DNA of 64,000 nt, taken from assembly GCF_014193695.1 (NCBI RefSeq), contig NZ_JACHZR010000004.1, positions 62,001-126,000 on the forward strand. The letters run 5' to 3'. Every line of letters begins with the position of its first letter. Within the stretch, counting starts at the first letter, position 1. The notes beneath the pieces were generated by a model. It was given only the letters and a program-made list of their open reading frames with translations, did no database searches and had not been told where the DNA came from. This document shows, in pieces, positions 7,475 through 16,718 of the stretch. Both the position numbers and the translations under genes were made by a program. Source of the DNA: Rhizobium sp. BK316 (lineage in GTDB: Bacteria > Pseudomonadota > Alphaproteobacteria > Rhizobiales > Rhizobiaceae).

Positions 7475-9469
7475 ATGACCGACGCAAAACGGAAGCCGAA
7501 ATCGGTCGACGGCGCCAAGCCCGATGGTGCCGAGGAGACGCACCAGGGGAAGGCATCGACCGGTGAGGTCACGCCGCCGCCCGACGTCATCGAACCCGAT
7601 CCGGACCTGACGCCCGAGGAGGCGGAGCAGGCGCGCAAGAGGTATTTGCTGAAGCGTTTCTGGATCAGCGCGCGCGGTTACTGGGGCCGCAGCGGCGACG
7701 GCTTCGCCTGGCCGTGCTCCATCGGGCTGCTGATCATGATCTGCATGAATGTCGGCTTCCAGTATGGGATCAACAGGTGGAACCGCGGCATATTCGATGC
7801 GATCGAGCGGCACGATGCCGGCACCGTCTATTATCTGAGCGCCGTCTTCCTGCCGCTCGTGGCCGGCAGTGTCGTTCTCGTGACGTCGCAGGTCTATGTC
7901 CGCATGATGATCCAGCGGCACTGGCGTCGCTGGCTGACGACCGCGCTGATTGCCCGCTGGCTTGCCAACGGCCGTTACTATCAGCTGAACCTCATCGGCG
8001 GCGATCACAAGAACCCCGAGGCGCGTATTTCAGAAGATCTGCGGATCGCGACGGAATCGCCTGTCGATTTCATCGCCGGCGTCATCTCGGCCTTTCTCTC
8101 GGCCTCGACCTTCATCGTGGTTCTCTGGACGATCGGCGGCGCCCTGACATTGCCGATCGGTGGAACGACCATCACCATTCCCGGCTTTCTCGTCGTGACA
8201 GCCGTGCTCTACGCTGCGATCACCTCGACCACGATTGCCGTCATCGGCCGGCACTTCGTCAAGGTCTCCGAGGTCAAGAACCAGGTGGAAGCCGAGTTTC
8301 GCTATACGCTCACGTATGTGCGCGAAAACGGCGAGAGCATCGCGCTTCTCGGCGGCGAGGAGGAGGAGCGCAGCGACCTCGACAAGACGTTTACCAATGT
8401 GCTGCGCCAATGGGCGCGGCTGTCCCGCCAGTATATGCGCACGACCTTCGTGTCGCATGGGTCGATGCTGGTTGCTCCCGTCGTGCCGGTGCTGCTCTGC
8501 GCGCCGAAATTCCTCGAAGGCAGCATGACGCTGGGCGAGGTGATGCAGGCGGCGTCAGCTTTCGCCATCGTCCAGACCGCCTTCGGATGGCTGGTCGACA
8601 ACTACCCGCGCCTTGCCGACTGGAACGCCTGCGCGCGGCGCGTCGCCTCGCTGATGATGTCGCTCGACGGGCTGGAGCGCGCCGAACAGAGCGATGCGCT
8701 CGGACGCATCCAGCGTGGCGAAACGAAAGGCGAGGCAGTGCTTGTTCTCAACGATCTCGCCGTGTCGCTCGATGACGGCACCGCCGTGGTCAAGGAAACC
8801 CGGGTGGAGATCGAAGCGGGCGAGCGGGTGCTGGTGGCCGGCGAATCCGGTTCGGGCAAGAGCACGCTGGTGCGCGCCATTTCAGGCCTCTGGCCGTGGG
8901 GTCACGGGAGCGTCGATTTCCATGCCGACAGGCGGTTGTTCATGCTGCCGCAACGGCCCTATATCCCCTCGGGCACGCTGCGCCGCGCCGTCGCCTATCC
9001 CAATGCTGCCGATGGCTGGCCGCTGGATGAGATCAAGGAGGCCCTTCAGAAGGTCGGACTCGACTATCTCAACGAGAAGCTCGAGGAAGAGGCGCCATGG
9101 GACCAGATCCTGTCGGGCGGCGAAAAGCAGCGGCTCGCCTTCGCGCGCCTGCTGCTGCACAATCCTGACATCATCGTGCTCGATGAGGCAACCTCGGCGC
9201 TGGACGAGAAGAGCCAGGACAGGATGATGGAGATGGTGATCGAGGAACTGCCTGTCGTCACCATCGTCAGTGTCGCGCACCGCGCCGAGCTCGAAGCCTT
9301 CCACAGCCGCAAGATCACGCTGGAGCGGCGCGAAGGCGGCGCAAAGCTCGTGAGCGATATCGATCTCATCCCGCGCAAGAGGAAACGGACCGTGCTTTCG
9401 CGCCTTCTGGACAGCCGGCCGAAGGGCAGCACGCATTCCAGCGAGGCTTTGACCCCTCGGAATAAGTGA
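7475..9469 (+). CDS. ABC transporter, fused permease and ATPase (SbmA/BacA, ExsE-like)
   Basis: The 664-residue protein has a charged N-terminal tail, a membrane domain of the ABC_membrane_2 (SbmA/BacA) type with several hydrophobic helices (GLLIMICMNVGFQYGINRWN, YYLSAVFLPLVAGSVVLV, FIAGVISAFLSASTFIVVLW) and a C-terminal ATPase. Walker A is GESGSGKST, the signature is LSGGEKQRLAF, and Walker B/D-loop is IIVLDEATSALDE. The helix FNRAIYDALE-like element of this family appears as NRWNRGIFDAIERHD. It works as a homodimer; relatives (YddA, ExsE, mycobacterial BacA) move peptides, cobalamin or other hydrophilic compounds. Direction and cargo are unknown here. It is transcribed divergently from the AraC gene. 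Confidence 0.92.
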   Translation: MTDAKRKPKSVDGAKPDGAEETHQGKASTGEVTPPPDVIEPDPDLTPEEAEQARKRYLLKRFWISARGYWGRSGDGFAWPCSIGLLIMICMNVGFQYGINRWNRGIFDAIERHDAGTVYYLSAVFLPLVAGSVVLVTSQVYVRMMIQRHWRRWLTTALIARWLANGRYYQLNLIGGDHKNPEARISEDLRIATESPVDFIAGVISAFLSASTFIVVLWTIGGALTLPIGGTTITIPGFLVVTAVLYAAITSTTIAVIGRHFVKVSEVKNQVEAEFRYTLTYVRENGESIALLGGEEEERSDLDKTFTNVLRQWARLSRQYMRTTFVSHGSMLVAPVVPVLLCAPKFLEGSMTLGEVMQAASAFAIVQTAFGWLVDNYPRLADWNACARRVASLMMSLDGLERAEQSDALGRIQRGETKGEAVLVLNDLAVSLDDGTAVVKETRVEIEAGERVLVAGESGSGKSTLVRAISGLWPWGHGSVDFHADRRLFMLPQRPYIPSGTLRRAVAYPNAADGWPLDEIKEALQKVGLDYLNEKLEEEAPWDQILSGGEKQRLAFARLLLHNPDIIVLDEATSALDEKSQDRMMEMVIEELPVVTIVSVAHRAELEAFHSRKITLERREGGAKLVSDIDLIPRKRKRTVLSRLLDSRPKGSTHSSEALTPRNK

Positions 9470-9628
9470 GGTCCGACGCTCGCTCGGCGCTGACCGCGGA
9501 TGGCGCATTTCCGCCGTCCACACATTGATGCATAGCAATGTATTGAATGTAATTATTATCAAATGCTAATAATAAAGCATTCACCGATTTGCTCTATCAA
9601 TAGAGATGAACGAAAGAGGGAGGGACCT

Positions 9629-9835
9629 CTGTTTATCGTATCGGTATTGGATGAGGGCGAAGAGAGAAACTTCGTTGCCGTCGCTTTAAACATCAGCGGC
9701 GGCGAGATTCATATCGATGTCGGCGGCGTCGAGCACCATTTCAAACTCGTCGACCTGATCGACATTCTCTCGGTCGAACATCGTCGCGCCCATGACATCG
9801 AAGGGTGCATGCGCGCACCGGCGCACTGCCATTGA
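9629..9835 (+). CDS. Small conserved-looking hypothetical protein
   Basis: The frame encodes a compact acidic peptide, LFIVSVLDEGEERNFVAVAL then NISGGEIHIDVGGVEHHFKL and a VDLIDILSVEHRRAHDIEGC helix. Codon usage becomes host-like from about 9630. A strong AGAGGGAGGGA lies at 9616-9624, so the best-placed initiator is a CTG at 9629; an ATG at 9563 and a TTG at 9647 are in frame but badly spaced. The AT-rich stretch 9540-9600, with inverted arms ATTATTA (9552-9558) and TAATAAT (9567-9573), may hold the promoter. I do not recognise the family. Confidence 0.45.
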   Translation: MFIVSVLDEGEERNFVAVALNISGGEIHIDVGGVEHHFKLVDLIDILSVEHRRAHDIEGCMRAPAHCH

Positions 9836-9865
9836 GCCGACGGATTTCGCGACGTGACCGCGAAC

Positions 9866-12316
9866 CTAGAATTCGCTCCTGACCCTGATGCCGACGGCGT
9901 GGTCCTGTCTTCCGCTGCCGACAGCCGCCCGGTATTCCACGCCGACCGCCCAGTTGTTCAGCAAGGCAGCATCGAGCGAGAGCCCGAGAGACGAATAGTC
10001 ATCCCCCAATTCCTCCGCTTCAAGTTCGTACGGCAATGTGCCGATGTCGGAATATCCGAGCCGCAGCCGGCTGGAGCTCGCGAAATCATGGGTATATTCC
10101 GCCCGCACGCCTGGGGTCAGCGCTCCCCAGTCCATCAGCATGGTATAGCTCAGGCGAAGGCCGATAACGCCCGCGGCCGTATCGACCGTCTGATCGCCAT
10201 AGGTCAGGCCGTAGATGCCCCCGCCGTTCTCGGTGAACCCGTCGAGCCATGACCTGGACAATTCGAACCGGCCGTATGGGGAGACAAGCCATGTCCTGTT
10301 CCGAAATTCGTAAGCCGCGGTGAGGGAGCCGAACATCTGCCGCCCATCCCTCTCTCCCGAGGCGAGATCCCCTGATGAGGCGACGTAACGGCTTGAATCG
10401 AAATCGAGCCGGCTTGCGCCTATCAGGCCGTCGAGGAACAGGTTCTCGGCGGCCTTGAAGGAGCCGTAGATCGCAGCGCTGTACGCCGCGCCACGGCTTT
10501 CCGTACCATCATCCCCGACATCGCTCTTGTCGTGGCCATATCCGAGGCCGAAGCCGCCGACAAAACGATCGGAGAAGCGGTAATCCACGCCTGCGCTCAC
10601 GCCGACCGTGGTCGATCCGATGTCCAGGTCGCTGTTGCCCGTATCGGCGAAATCGACGAAGCCTCCGGACCAGACCGCAAACGGACCGATATCCGGCCCT
10701 TCTATCTCCGGGGTCGAGCCGTAGCCTTGCCTGCCGGATACCGAAGGGCCGGTGAGGTCGGGGGCGCTGCCGCCCGGCCAGCCGTACTGGCGCTCGGCAT
10801 TGACAACCCCACCATTGCCATTGTCGGAGCGGCGAAGCCCGAGGCGGATATCGAGCGACCGGCGCCGGCGCTCGCCCTCATCATGCAATTGCTCCAGACG
10901 ACTGTTGAAGTTGCGCGTCTGATATTGGGCAAAGTGCCTGGCGGCATCCGCCTGCGCATCGAGGAGGCCGACCACATCAGGATCGTCAGTCGGATCGGGA
11001 CGGCCAGCAACGGCAAATGTGATCGTTGCCGGGGCCGATGTGCCTGACGCATTCGACAGCGTATAGCCGACCGCAGCCGCGCCTGCGAATGAAGGGCTCG
11101 CCGAAAAGGTAAGCCGCATCTGCGCTGCGTCGAGAGAGACGCTTCCCGCTTCCGGGCTCGGCAGGGCGGTGAGCGCGGCTGCGGTGAAAGGCGCCCCGGT
11201 CGCGCCTGCCGTCAGGTCGACTGCGACAGTCGTGCCCGCCATCACGTTGATGGTGCGGGACGTGGCTGTCGGCCCAGCCGAGGCGGCACGCGTCACGGTG
11301 ACATTGTAGGTCTTCACCGTTGCGTCCTGCGCGGTGACGACGACGGGGATCGTCGTGGCGCCCACTGCAAGGCTGACGGAACTGCTGGCGCTGCCGGAGG
11401 TGACCGGAGAACCATTGACCGTGACCGTCGCGTTCGGCTCGGAGACAACAGGTGTGAGCGCGATCGCGGTGACATTGTTGGCCACCGAGATCGAATAGGT
11501 CAGCGTATTCGCATTGAAGACCGGGCTGAGGTTGCCCTGGCTGGGCTGCAACTGCGACAGATCGGCATTGGACGAGGCGCCGGCAGTCCAGGGCGCTCCG
11601 GTCCCTGCCAGGTTGCCGTTGCCTGCGATGTTCTGAACGGAATTTGCCGGGATATCGAGACGCAGGGTGCCCAAGCCCGAAATGTTCTGGGCAAGAACCG
11701 TATAAGTGATGTTGTCAGAGGTTTGAAGGTTGGCCAGCGTGGCGCTGGCGGTTCCTGTCGTGGTCAAGACCATGTCCCCCACCGACATGCCTGTCACCGC
11801 CTCGGAAAATGCGATCTGGAACGTCACCTGCGTGGCGTTGGACGGTGGATTGCCGACGACGGCGGTCACGACAGTTGGGCTCTGCGTATTGACGAAGACG
11901 CCGGCAGTCGAAGCGACATTGTTGAGAGTGGTGTCGGTCGCTTCACCTCCGGCGTTCTCGATGGTGCCGCCGTTCAGGCTCATCGCGGCGCCGAGCGTCA
12001 CGCCGTCCATATCCATGTCTCCGGATTGGAGCGCGTATCGGAACAGAAGCGAACTCGTTCCGCTTCCTGAAAGATAGCTTGCCTGCCGCGACTGGCTGCC
12101 GACGATCACTGAAACATATGGCGTGCCGCTGACGATTACGCTCTCGCTGAATTGCACGGCAAAGGTCAGACTGTCTCCGTTCCCGTAATATCCATTCGCA
12201 GGGGCTGAAACGGAGGTAACGACAGGGGCGGATTGGGCGGAAGACGTTGCCGCGCCAAGCAGCACAATCATCGTAAGGAGAATCAGGGAAAGCGGGCCGA
12301 ACACGAGCTGCCGCAT
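9866..12316 (-). CDS. Autotransporter with cadherin-like/Ig-like passenger
   Basis: From the ATG at 12316 the product is 816 residues: signal peptide (MRQLVFGPLSLILLTMIVLL, cleavage after SSAQS), beta-sandwich repeats (SVSAPANGYYGNGDSLTFAV, a SDNITYTVLAQNISGLGTLR segment, and LSPVFNANTLTYSISVANNV, which matches cadherin-like beta-sandwich modules), a linker with QYQTRNFNSRLEQLHDEGER, and a C-terminal autotransporter beta-barrel (GVDYRFSDRFVGGFGLGYGH to a terminal phenylalanine, IRVRSEF). The barrel should insert in the outer membrane and carry the passenger to the surface. No protease or lipase motif is visible, so an adhesive or structural role is more likely. The ATG 168 bases upstream would place a charged tail before the signal peptide. 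Confidence 0.88.
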   Translation of the reverse strand: MRQLVFGPLSLILLTMIVLLGAATSSAQSAPVVTSVSAPANGYYGNGDSLTFAVQFSESVIVSGTPYVSVIVGSQSRQASYLSGSGTSSLLFRYALQSGDMDMDGVTLGAAMSLNGGTIENAGGEATDTTLNNVASTAGVFVNTQSPTVVTAVVGNPPSNATQVTFQIAFSEAVTGMSVGDMVLTTTGTASATLANLQTSDNITYTVLAQNISGLGTLRLDIPANSVQNIAGNGNLAGTGAPWTAGASSNADLSQLQPSQGNLSPVFNANTLTYSISVANNVTAIALTPVVSEPNATVTVNGSPVTSGSASSSVSLAVGATTIPVVVTAQDATVKTYNVTVTRAASAGPTATSRTINVMAGTTVAVDLTAGATGAPFTAAALTALPSPEAGSVSLDAAQMRLTFSASPSFAGAAAVGYTLSNASGTSAPATITFAVAGRPDPTDDPDVVGLLDAQADAARHFAQYQTRNFNSRLEQLHDEGERRRRSLDIRLGLRRSDNGNGGVVNAERQYGWPGGSAPDLTGPSVSGRQGYGSTPEIEGPDIGPFAVWSGGFVDFADTGNSDLDIGSTTVGVSAGVDYRFSDRFVGGFGLGYGHDKSDVGDDGTESRGAAYSAAIYGSFKAAENLFLDGLIGASRLDFDSSRYVASSGDLASGERDGRQMFGSLTAAYEFRNRTWLVSPYGRFELSRSWLDGFTENGGGIYGLTYGDQTVDTAAGVIGLRLSYTMLMDWGALTPGVRAEYTHDFASSSRLRLGYSDIGTLPYELEAEELGDDYSSLGLSLDAALLNNWAVGVEYRAAVGSGRQDHAVGIRVRSEF

Positions 12317-12617
12317 GAAGGCCCTGCCGGGAAACGTCCGATCATGTCGGCTATTCCCACCGTTTTCCGGCATTCCGGACAGCTGTCGAACGGAGGAGGC
12401 TGGGCGGCGGGGCAGGGGGAATGCCATGAAAAAACTCGCAATGGTTTTAAATATCGCAATAGTATGAAAGATCTCTACACGCAAAGGGCGTCCAAGGAAA
12501 TGTCTTGCTGATATCAGGACCCCGTAACGAGAGGTGAAAACTTATTCGTGATGAGCGGAACCTCGCGCCGAGCCCCAAGTTGTGCCTGATGACCAATGAA
12601 GCACCATGGAGGTTTTC

Positions 12618-13037
12618 ATGCTTCAGAAGCTCATCACGGTATCCATCATCCTTTCCATCGGCCTCGCCACCTCTGCGATGGCGCAGTCGTCAGGCGTTGG
12701 CGGTGGTGCAGGCGGGGTAGGCGGCAGTACAGGTGGCGTGGGTGGCGCCTCCGGAGGCGGTCTGATCGGCTCCGGTTCCTCCGGCGGTATCGGGACAGGC
12801 ACAGGCGCCGGCACCGGAAATACGTTGTTGCCGAACGCAAACGGCATCGACAACACCAATACCAACAGCACCGTGCCCAATCCCGATATGACGAATCCGG
12901 CGGTGCGCGGCCCGTCCGGCACCGGCAATGGGATGGGCAGGGGAACGCCTGACTGCAACGGCATGACGGGTACCGGCGCGTCGGCGGGACTTCCTGGAGC
13001 GGATTCGTCCGCACAGGTGCGCCCGAACTGCCAGTAA
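12618..13037 (+). CDS. Glycine-rich exported protein
   Basis: The 139-residue product has a signal peptide (MLQKLITVSIILSIGLATSA, cleavage after MAQS), a glycine-rich tract of GGxGG and GTG repeats (about residues 26-70), an Asn/Thr/Pro-rich centre (NGIDNTNTNSTVPNPDMTNP) and a C-terminal part with two cysteines (TPDCNG and RPNCQ) that could form a disulfide. GGAGG at 12608-12612 selects the ATG at 12618 over that at 12606. The family is not recognised; low complexity and export suggest an envelope or surface protein. Confidence 0.75.
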   Translation: MLQKLITVSIILSIGLATSAMAQSSGVGGGAGGVGGSTGGVGGASGGGLIGSGSSGGIGTGTGAGTGNTLLPNANGIDNTNTNSTVPNPDMTNPAVRGPSGTGNGMGRGTPDCNGMTGTGASAGLPGADSSAQVRPNCQ

Positions 13038-13117
13038 GAGGCTGACATAGCGCCGCTTTTCCGATCCGTCGCTTTTGGTCGGAGCCGCAGGCCTCGGCCT
13101 TTGGCGGCGGATCGTTG

Positions 13118-13131
13118 TTGACTAATGTCAA
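13118..13131. promoter_or_regulatory. FNR/FixK-type binding site upstream of the universal stress gene
   Basis: TTGACTAATGTCAA is a perfect dyad of the form TTGAC-N4-GTCAA, matching the FNR/FixK consensus TTGA(C/T)-N4-(A/G)TCAA. It is centred about 64 bases before the start codon at 13189, the placement expected for activation. FixK/FnrN proteins switch on genes in low oxygen in rhizobia. Confidence 0.75.
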
Positions 13132-13188
13132 AGACCGCACCGGGCCGGATTGTTAGCTTTGTGATATCCATTCACGGAGGCAGCCATC

Positions 13189-14022
13189 ATGGCCATTACG
13201 ACAGTTCTGAGCATCCTCAAAGGCAACAAATACGAGCAGGATCTGAAAAGTGCGACGAGCTTTTGCGCCACCTATGGGGCACATCTGACCGCGCTTGCCG
13301 TTTCCATCGGGGCGGCCCCGTCGTTCGGGGAATATAATGCGATCTCGACCGCCTGGCTGGATGAGAGGCAGCGGCAGATCGACAAGCTCGCCTCGACGGT
13401 CGCGAAAATCAAGGAGACGCTTTCAACCAGCGACCTCTCGTTCGAGGTCCAGGATCTCTATACGGAATTTGCATGGGCCGACCAGGATATCGCCCAGCGT
13501 GCGCTTTATGCCGACATCGTGCTCCTGGGGGCCGATGCGGCTGGGGATGCCGACCTCAGGAAGCGGATCTTCGATGGCGCGCTTTTCCAGGCGCCGACGC
13601 CGATCCTGATCAACCGCGGCCGACATGCAATCACCACCTCGCCAAGAGCCGTGGTGCTGGCATGGGATTCCAGCAACGAGGCAGCGCGAGCCGCCCGCCA
13701 GTCGCTCGATTTCCTGGAAGGAGCCGAAATCGTTCATGTGACCATGGTCGACCCTGTGGCCCGCATGGGCGCGAACGGCGAGGAGCCGGGCGCCGATATC
13801 GCAGCCTTCCTTGCCCGCCATGGCGTCAAGGTCCAGATCGATCGCCTTTCGAGCGAAGGCAAGAGCGCCGACGAGATCATTACCCGGCATGCGGTGGATA
13901 TGGGCGCGGACCTGATCGTCATGGGGGCTTACAACCACCCGAGATGGCAGCAGAGCCTGTTCGGCGGCGTGACCCGCAGGATGATCGAGGATTGCCAGCT
14001 GCCTCTGTTCCTCGTCCACTGA
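13189..14022 (+). CDS. Universal stress protein (UspA family), tandem domain
   Basis: The 277-residue product is about twice the size of a single Usp domain. The N-terminal half (MAITTVLSILKGNKYEQDLK) is degenerate; the C-terminal half keeps the ATP-binding pattern VMGAYNHPRWQQSLFGGVTR, the G-x2-G-x9-G-(S/T)-like motif, and ends in LPLFLVH. Usp proteins bind ATP and support survival under starvation and low oxygen. An ideal FNR/FixK box precedes the gene, so microaerobic induction is likely. The next two genes (deaminase and P-type ATPase) may belong to the same physiological response. A GGAGG-like site (ACGGAGGCAGCC) precedes the start. Confidence 0.9.
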   Translation: MAITTVLSILKGNKYEQDLKSATSFCATYGAHLTALAVSIGAAPSFGEYNAISTAWLDERQRQIDKLASTVAKIKETLSTSDLSFEVQDLYTEFAWADQDIAQRALYADIVLLGADAAGDADLRKRIFDGALFQAPTPILINRGRHAITTSPRAVVLAWDSSNEAARAARQSLDFLEGAEIVHVTMVDPVARMGANGEEPGADIAAFLARHGVKVQIDRLSSEGKSADEIITRHAVDMGADLIVMGAYNHPRWQQSLFGGVTRRMIEDCQLPLFLVH

Positions 14023-14041
14023 GCGAGAGGCCGATAGATAT

Positions 14042-14087
14042 CGTCGCCGTCACCTACGATCCCGATGGGACGCAGGTGACGGCGACG
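14042..14087 (+). terminator. Strong hairpin after the universal stress gene
   Basis: The arms CGTCGCCGTCACCT (14042-14055) and AGGTGACGGCGACG (14074-14087) are perfectly complementary over 14 base pairs with an 18-base loop. It begins 20 bases after the stop codon. There is no clear T-run after it, so it may be a terminator of the factor-dependent sort or an RNA 3' end stabiliser. Confidence 0.55.
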
Positions 14088-14210
14088 TCGTCTGCTTCTG
14101 CCTGCCGCGATACGGATCGCCGATCTTGAATCTGATCTGCAGCCCTTGGAAATCCCCTCGATCCAAGGCAAGATCAGTCCGCTCTAACTGTGAGCTTGGG
14201 GGAGACTCTG

Positions 14211-14684
14211 ATGGAAAATCACGAGCCGTTTTTACGCGAGGCGATTGCGCTCTCGAAATCCGCGATGGAACGCGGCGACGAACCGTTCGGCTCGCTGCTG
14301 GTGAAGGACGGGCAAGTCATCCTGCGCGCCGAAAACAGCGTCTTCACCGGCCACGATATGACGAACCACGCCGAGCTGAACCTGATCAAACTGGCCGCAC
14401 AGCACTACGACACTGCATATCTTGCCGACTGCACGCTCTACACCAGCACGGAGCCGTGCGCGATGTGCTCCGGGGCGATTTACTGGTCGGGCATCGGGCG
14501 CATGGTGTTTGCGTGCTCGGAGGTGCGGCTTGGAGAGATCGCCGGGATTGGGCTGGACGTGCCGAGCCGGGCGGTGCTGCAGACCGGCGCGCGCATCGTC
14601 ACCGTTTACGGGCCGACGAATCTCGAAGAGGAAGCTGCCGCAGTCCATCAGGAATTCTGGCCAAAACATCTGGGCAAAGCCTAA
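14211..14684 (+). CDS. Nucleoside/cytidine-type deaminase (guanine deaminase-like)
   Basis: The 157-residue protein is a zinc deaminase of the CDA superfamily. The zinc ligands and proton shuttle are visible as NHAELNL (His and catalytic Glu) and EPCAMC (two Cys), in the spacing usual for the family. The C-terminal helix NLEEEAAAVHQEFWPKHLGK resembles guanine-deaminase and TadA-like enzymes. It should hydrolyse the amino group of a purine or pyrimidine base; which one is not certain, and TadA is less likely because no tRNA-editing context is present. GGGGGAG at 14197-14203 selects the ATG at 14211 over the GTG at 14190. Confidence 0.85.
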   Translation: MENHEPFLREAIALSKSAMERGDEPFGSLLVKDGQVILRAENSVFTGHDMTNHAELNLIKLAAQHYDTAYLADCTLYTSTEPCAMCSGAIYWSGIGRMVFACSEVRLGEIAGIGLDVPSRAVLQTGARIVTVYGPTNLEEEAAAVHQEFWPKHLGKA

Positions 14685-14694
14685 GGCTCGTTGT

Positions 14695-16581
14695 CTAGCG
14701 CAGCGCCCGCAGCGCGTTTAGGATCACGGCCACATCGATCACTTCCTGCAGCATGGCGCCCGTGACCGGCGGCAGGAAGCCGGCGCCGGCGAAGATCATG
14801 GCGACGAGCGACAGGCCGATGCCGGCGAAGATGCTCTGGACGGCGATGGCGCGGGAGCGTCTTGCTATGTCGATGGCCGAAGCGATCCTGTTCAGATCGT
14901 TGCGGATCAGGACGATGTCGGCGGCTTCGGCTGCTGCCGCAAGATTGGTGGCGCCGACGGCAATGCCGACATCGGCGGCTGCGAGTGCGGGAGCATCGTT
15001 GACGCCGTCGCCGACCATCAGAACCTTTCCTCCCATGCGTTTACCGGCCAGGCGTTCCCTGGCGATGACCTCGACCTTCTCGACGGGAGAGAGCCGCGCC
15101 TCGACGGCATCCAGCGACAGGGAGCCGGCAATGGCGGCCGCGACGCTGCGCTCATCGCCGCTCGCAAGCACGATCCGGCCGAAACCCAGTTTGCGAAGCT
15201 TGGCCACGAGGTCGACGGCATCGCCGCGCAACCGATCCTCGAAGCCGATTTCACCGGCAAGCCGGCCATCGATGAAGACCTTTGCCTGCATTCTGCCTTT
15301 CCCCTCTGTGGGGCGCGAGGGCCTGCCATCCGGCGTGAAGTAATTGTCGCCGCCAACGCTTACCCTGATACCGTCGACAAACCCGGAAATGCCGGCGCCG
15401 GGTCGCTCCGATACGTCCGTCGGGCGTGACAGCGCCAGCCGGCGTCTCTGGGCCTCCTTGACGATCGCCCGGCCGACGACATGCGACGATGCCTGGTCGA
15501 GCGAGGCTGCAAGACGCAGGATCCTGTCCGGGCCTTCGGGCGCATCGATCGATACGACTTCGGGATCGCCCGCCGTCAGCGTGCCGGTCTTGTCGAAGAC
15601 CGCGACAGAGGCGTCCGCCAGGATCTCCAGGGGACCTGCGCCCTTCACCAGCACGCCCGCCTTTGCCGCTTTCGAGGTTCCGGCCGCCAGCGCCACGGGA
15701 ACGGCGAGGATCAGCGGGCAGGGGGTTGCGACGACGAGAACAGCGACGATCCGCGCCATGTCGCCGGACAGGATGGCGGCGCCGGCTGCGATTGCGAGCG
15801 TCAGGAGAAGAAAGGCGATCGCATATCGATCGGCGAGCCGCGCTATCCGCGCCTTGGACCGCCGGGATGCCTCGACCAGTTTGACGATGGCGGAATAGGT
15901 GCTGTCCTCGGCACGGCGTTCCACCCTGATTTCGATCGCGTCCCCGGCATTGGTGGCGCCGCTTTCGATCCGCTCGCCGCTCGAGAGGCGAACCGGGAAA
16001 GCTTCGCCCGTCAGGACGGATTGATCGATCGATGCATTGTCCGATATCAGCGTGCCGTCCGCCGGGACGACATCGCCCCTGCGGATCATCAGGATATCGC
16101 CGACCGCAATGTCGGGAATGGGGACTTCCTCCAGGCCGTCTTCGAGCAGGCGAAGTGCGGTTCGCGGCACCTGCGCCAGGAGGGCCGACATACCTTCGTC
16201 GGCACGCCGATGCGCATAGGCTTCCAGAAACTGGCCGCCGGCATACATCAGCGCGACGATCGCTCCGGCCAGATATTCGCCGAACCAGAGGGTCGACCCC
16301 ATGGCAAGGGCGGCGATCAGGTCGAGACCGAAATCGCCGTTTCTGAGCTTGGCAACGATGTCGATCAGCAGGAAGGCAAGGGCGGCACCGGTGCTTGCCG
16401 CAAGGGCCAGCCGGCTTGCCTCACCGAAGTCCAGCAGGAAGAGGACGAAGGCGCCCACCAGACCCAGCACCGCTGCCGCCGCCATGACCGTCGACCGCAG
16501 GCCGATATCGGGCATCCATGCGCGCAATTCGCCGAAACTGCCAATTCGGGGCTGAGCCTTCGGCTCGTCCAGAACGCTCAT
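14695..16581 (-). CDS. P1B-type heavy-metal transporting ATPase
   Basis: The 628-residue membrane pump has the P-type core in order: TGEAFP actuator loop (residue 191), the membrane motif TPCPLILA (286-293), the phosphorylated Asp330 in DKTGTLT, and the hinge GDGVNDAPALAAADVGIAVG. It has six to eight transmembrane helices but no N-terminal heavy-metal-associated domain and no C-terminal hemerythrin domain. TPCPL rather than CPC or CPH in helix 4 argues against a classical Cu+ or Cu2+ pump and is closer to the less studied P1B groups linked to Fe, Ni, Co or Zn. An FNR-like box (16705-16718) upstream suggests low-oxygen control, as for the nearby stress gene. It converges with the deaminase gene. 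Confidence 0.9.
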   Translation of the reverse strand: MSVLDEPKAQPRIGSFGELRAWMPDIGLRSTVMAAAAVLGLVGAFVLFLLDFGEASRLALAASTGAALAFLLIDIVAKLRNGDFGLDLIAALAMGSTLWFGEYLAGAIVALMYAGGQFLEAYAHRRADEGMSALLAQVPRTALRLLEDGLEEVPIPDIAVGDILMIRRGDVVPADGTLISDNASIDQSVLTGEAFPVRLSSGERIESGATNAGDAIEIRVERRAEDSTYSAIVKLVEASRRSKARIARLADRYAIAFLLLTLAIAAGAAILSGDMARIVAVLVVATPCPLILAVPVALAAGTSKAAKAGVLVKGAGPLEILADASVAVFDKTGTLTAGDPEVVSIDAPEGPDRILRLAASLDQASSHVVGRAIVKEAQRRRLALSRPTDVSERPGAGISGFVDGIRVSVGGDNYFTPDGRPSRPTEGKGRMQAKVFIDGRLAGEIGFEDRLRGDAVDLVAKLRKLGFGRIVLASGDERSVAAAIAGSLSLDAVEARLSPVEKVEVIARERLAGKRMGGKVLMVGDGVNDAPALAAADVGIAVGATNLAAAAEAADIVLIRNDLNRIASAIDIARRSRAIAVQSIFAGIGLSLVAMIFAGAGFLPPVTGAMLQEVIDVAVILNALRALR

Positions 16582-16704
16582 GGCCGCACGCCTCCCATTT
16601 TCCGCTTGGGCGTTTTCTGTTGGATGCGCAGGATCGATGCCTTGAATTCGTCGCCCGGCGCCCGTTATGCGCCCGGGAATGTGGCACAGTAACAGGATTT
16701 CTCC

Positions 16705-16718
16705 TTGATCTCACGCAA
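16705..16718. promoter_or_regulatory. FNR/FixK-like box upstream of the P-type ATPase
   Basis: TTGATCTCACGCAA keeps the TTGAT half-site and a CAA half-site in the TTG-N8-CAA spacing of FNR/FixK boxes. It lies about 130 bases upstream of the ATPase start at 16581 and is less perfect than the site at 13118-13131. The rest of the gap 16582-16875 shows no gene. Confidence 0.5.
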
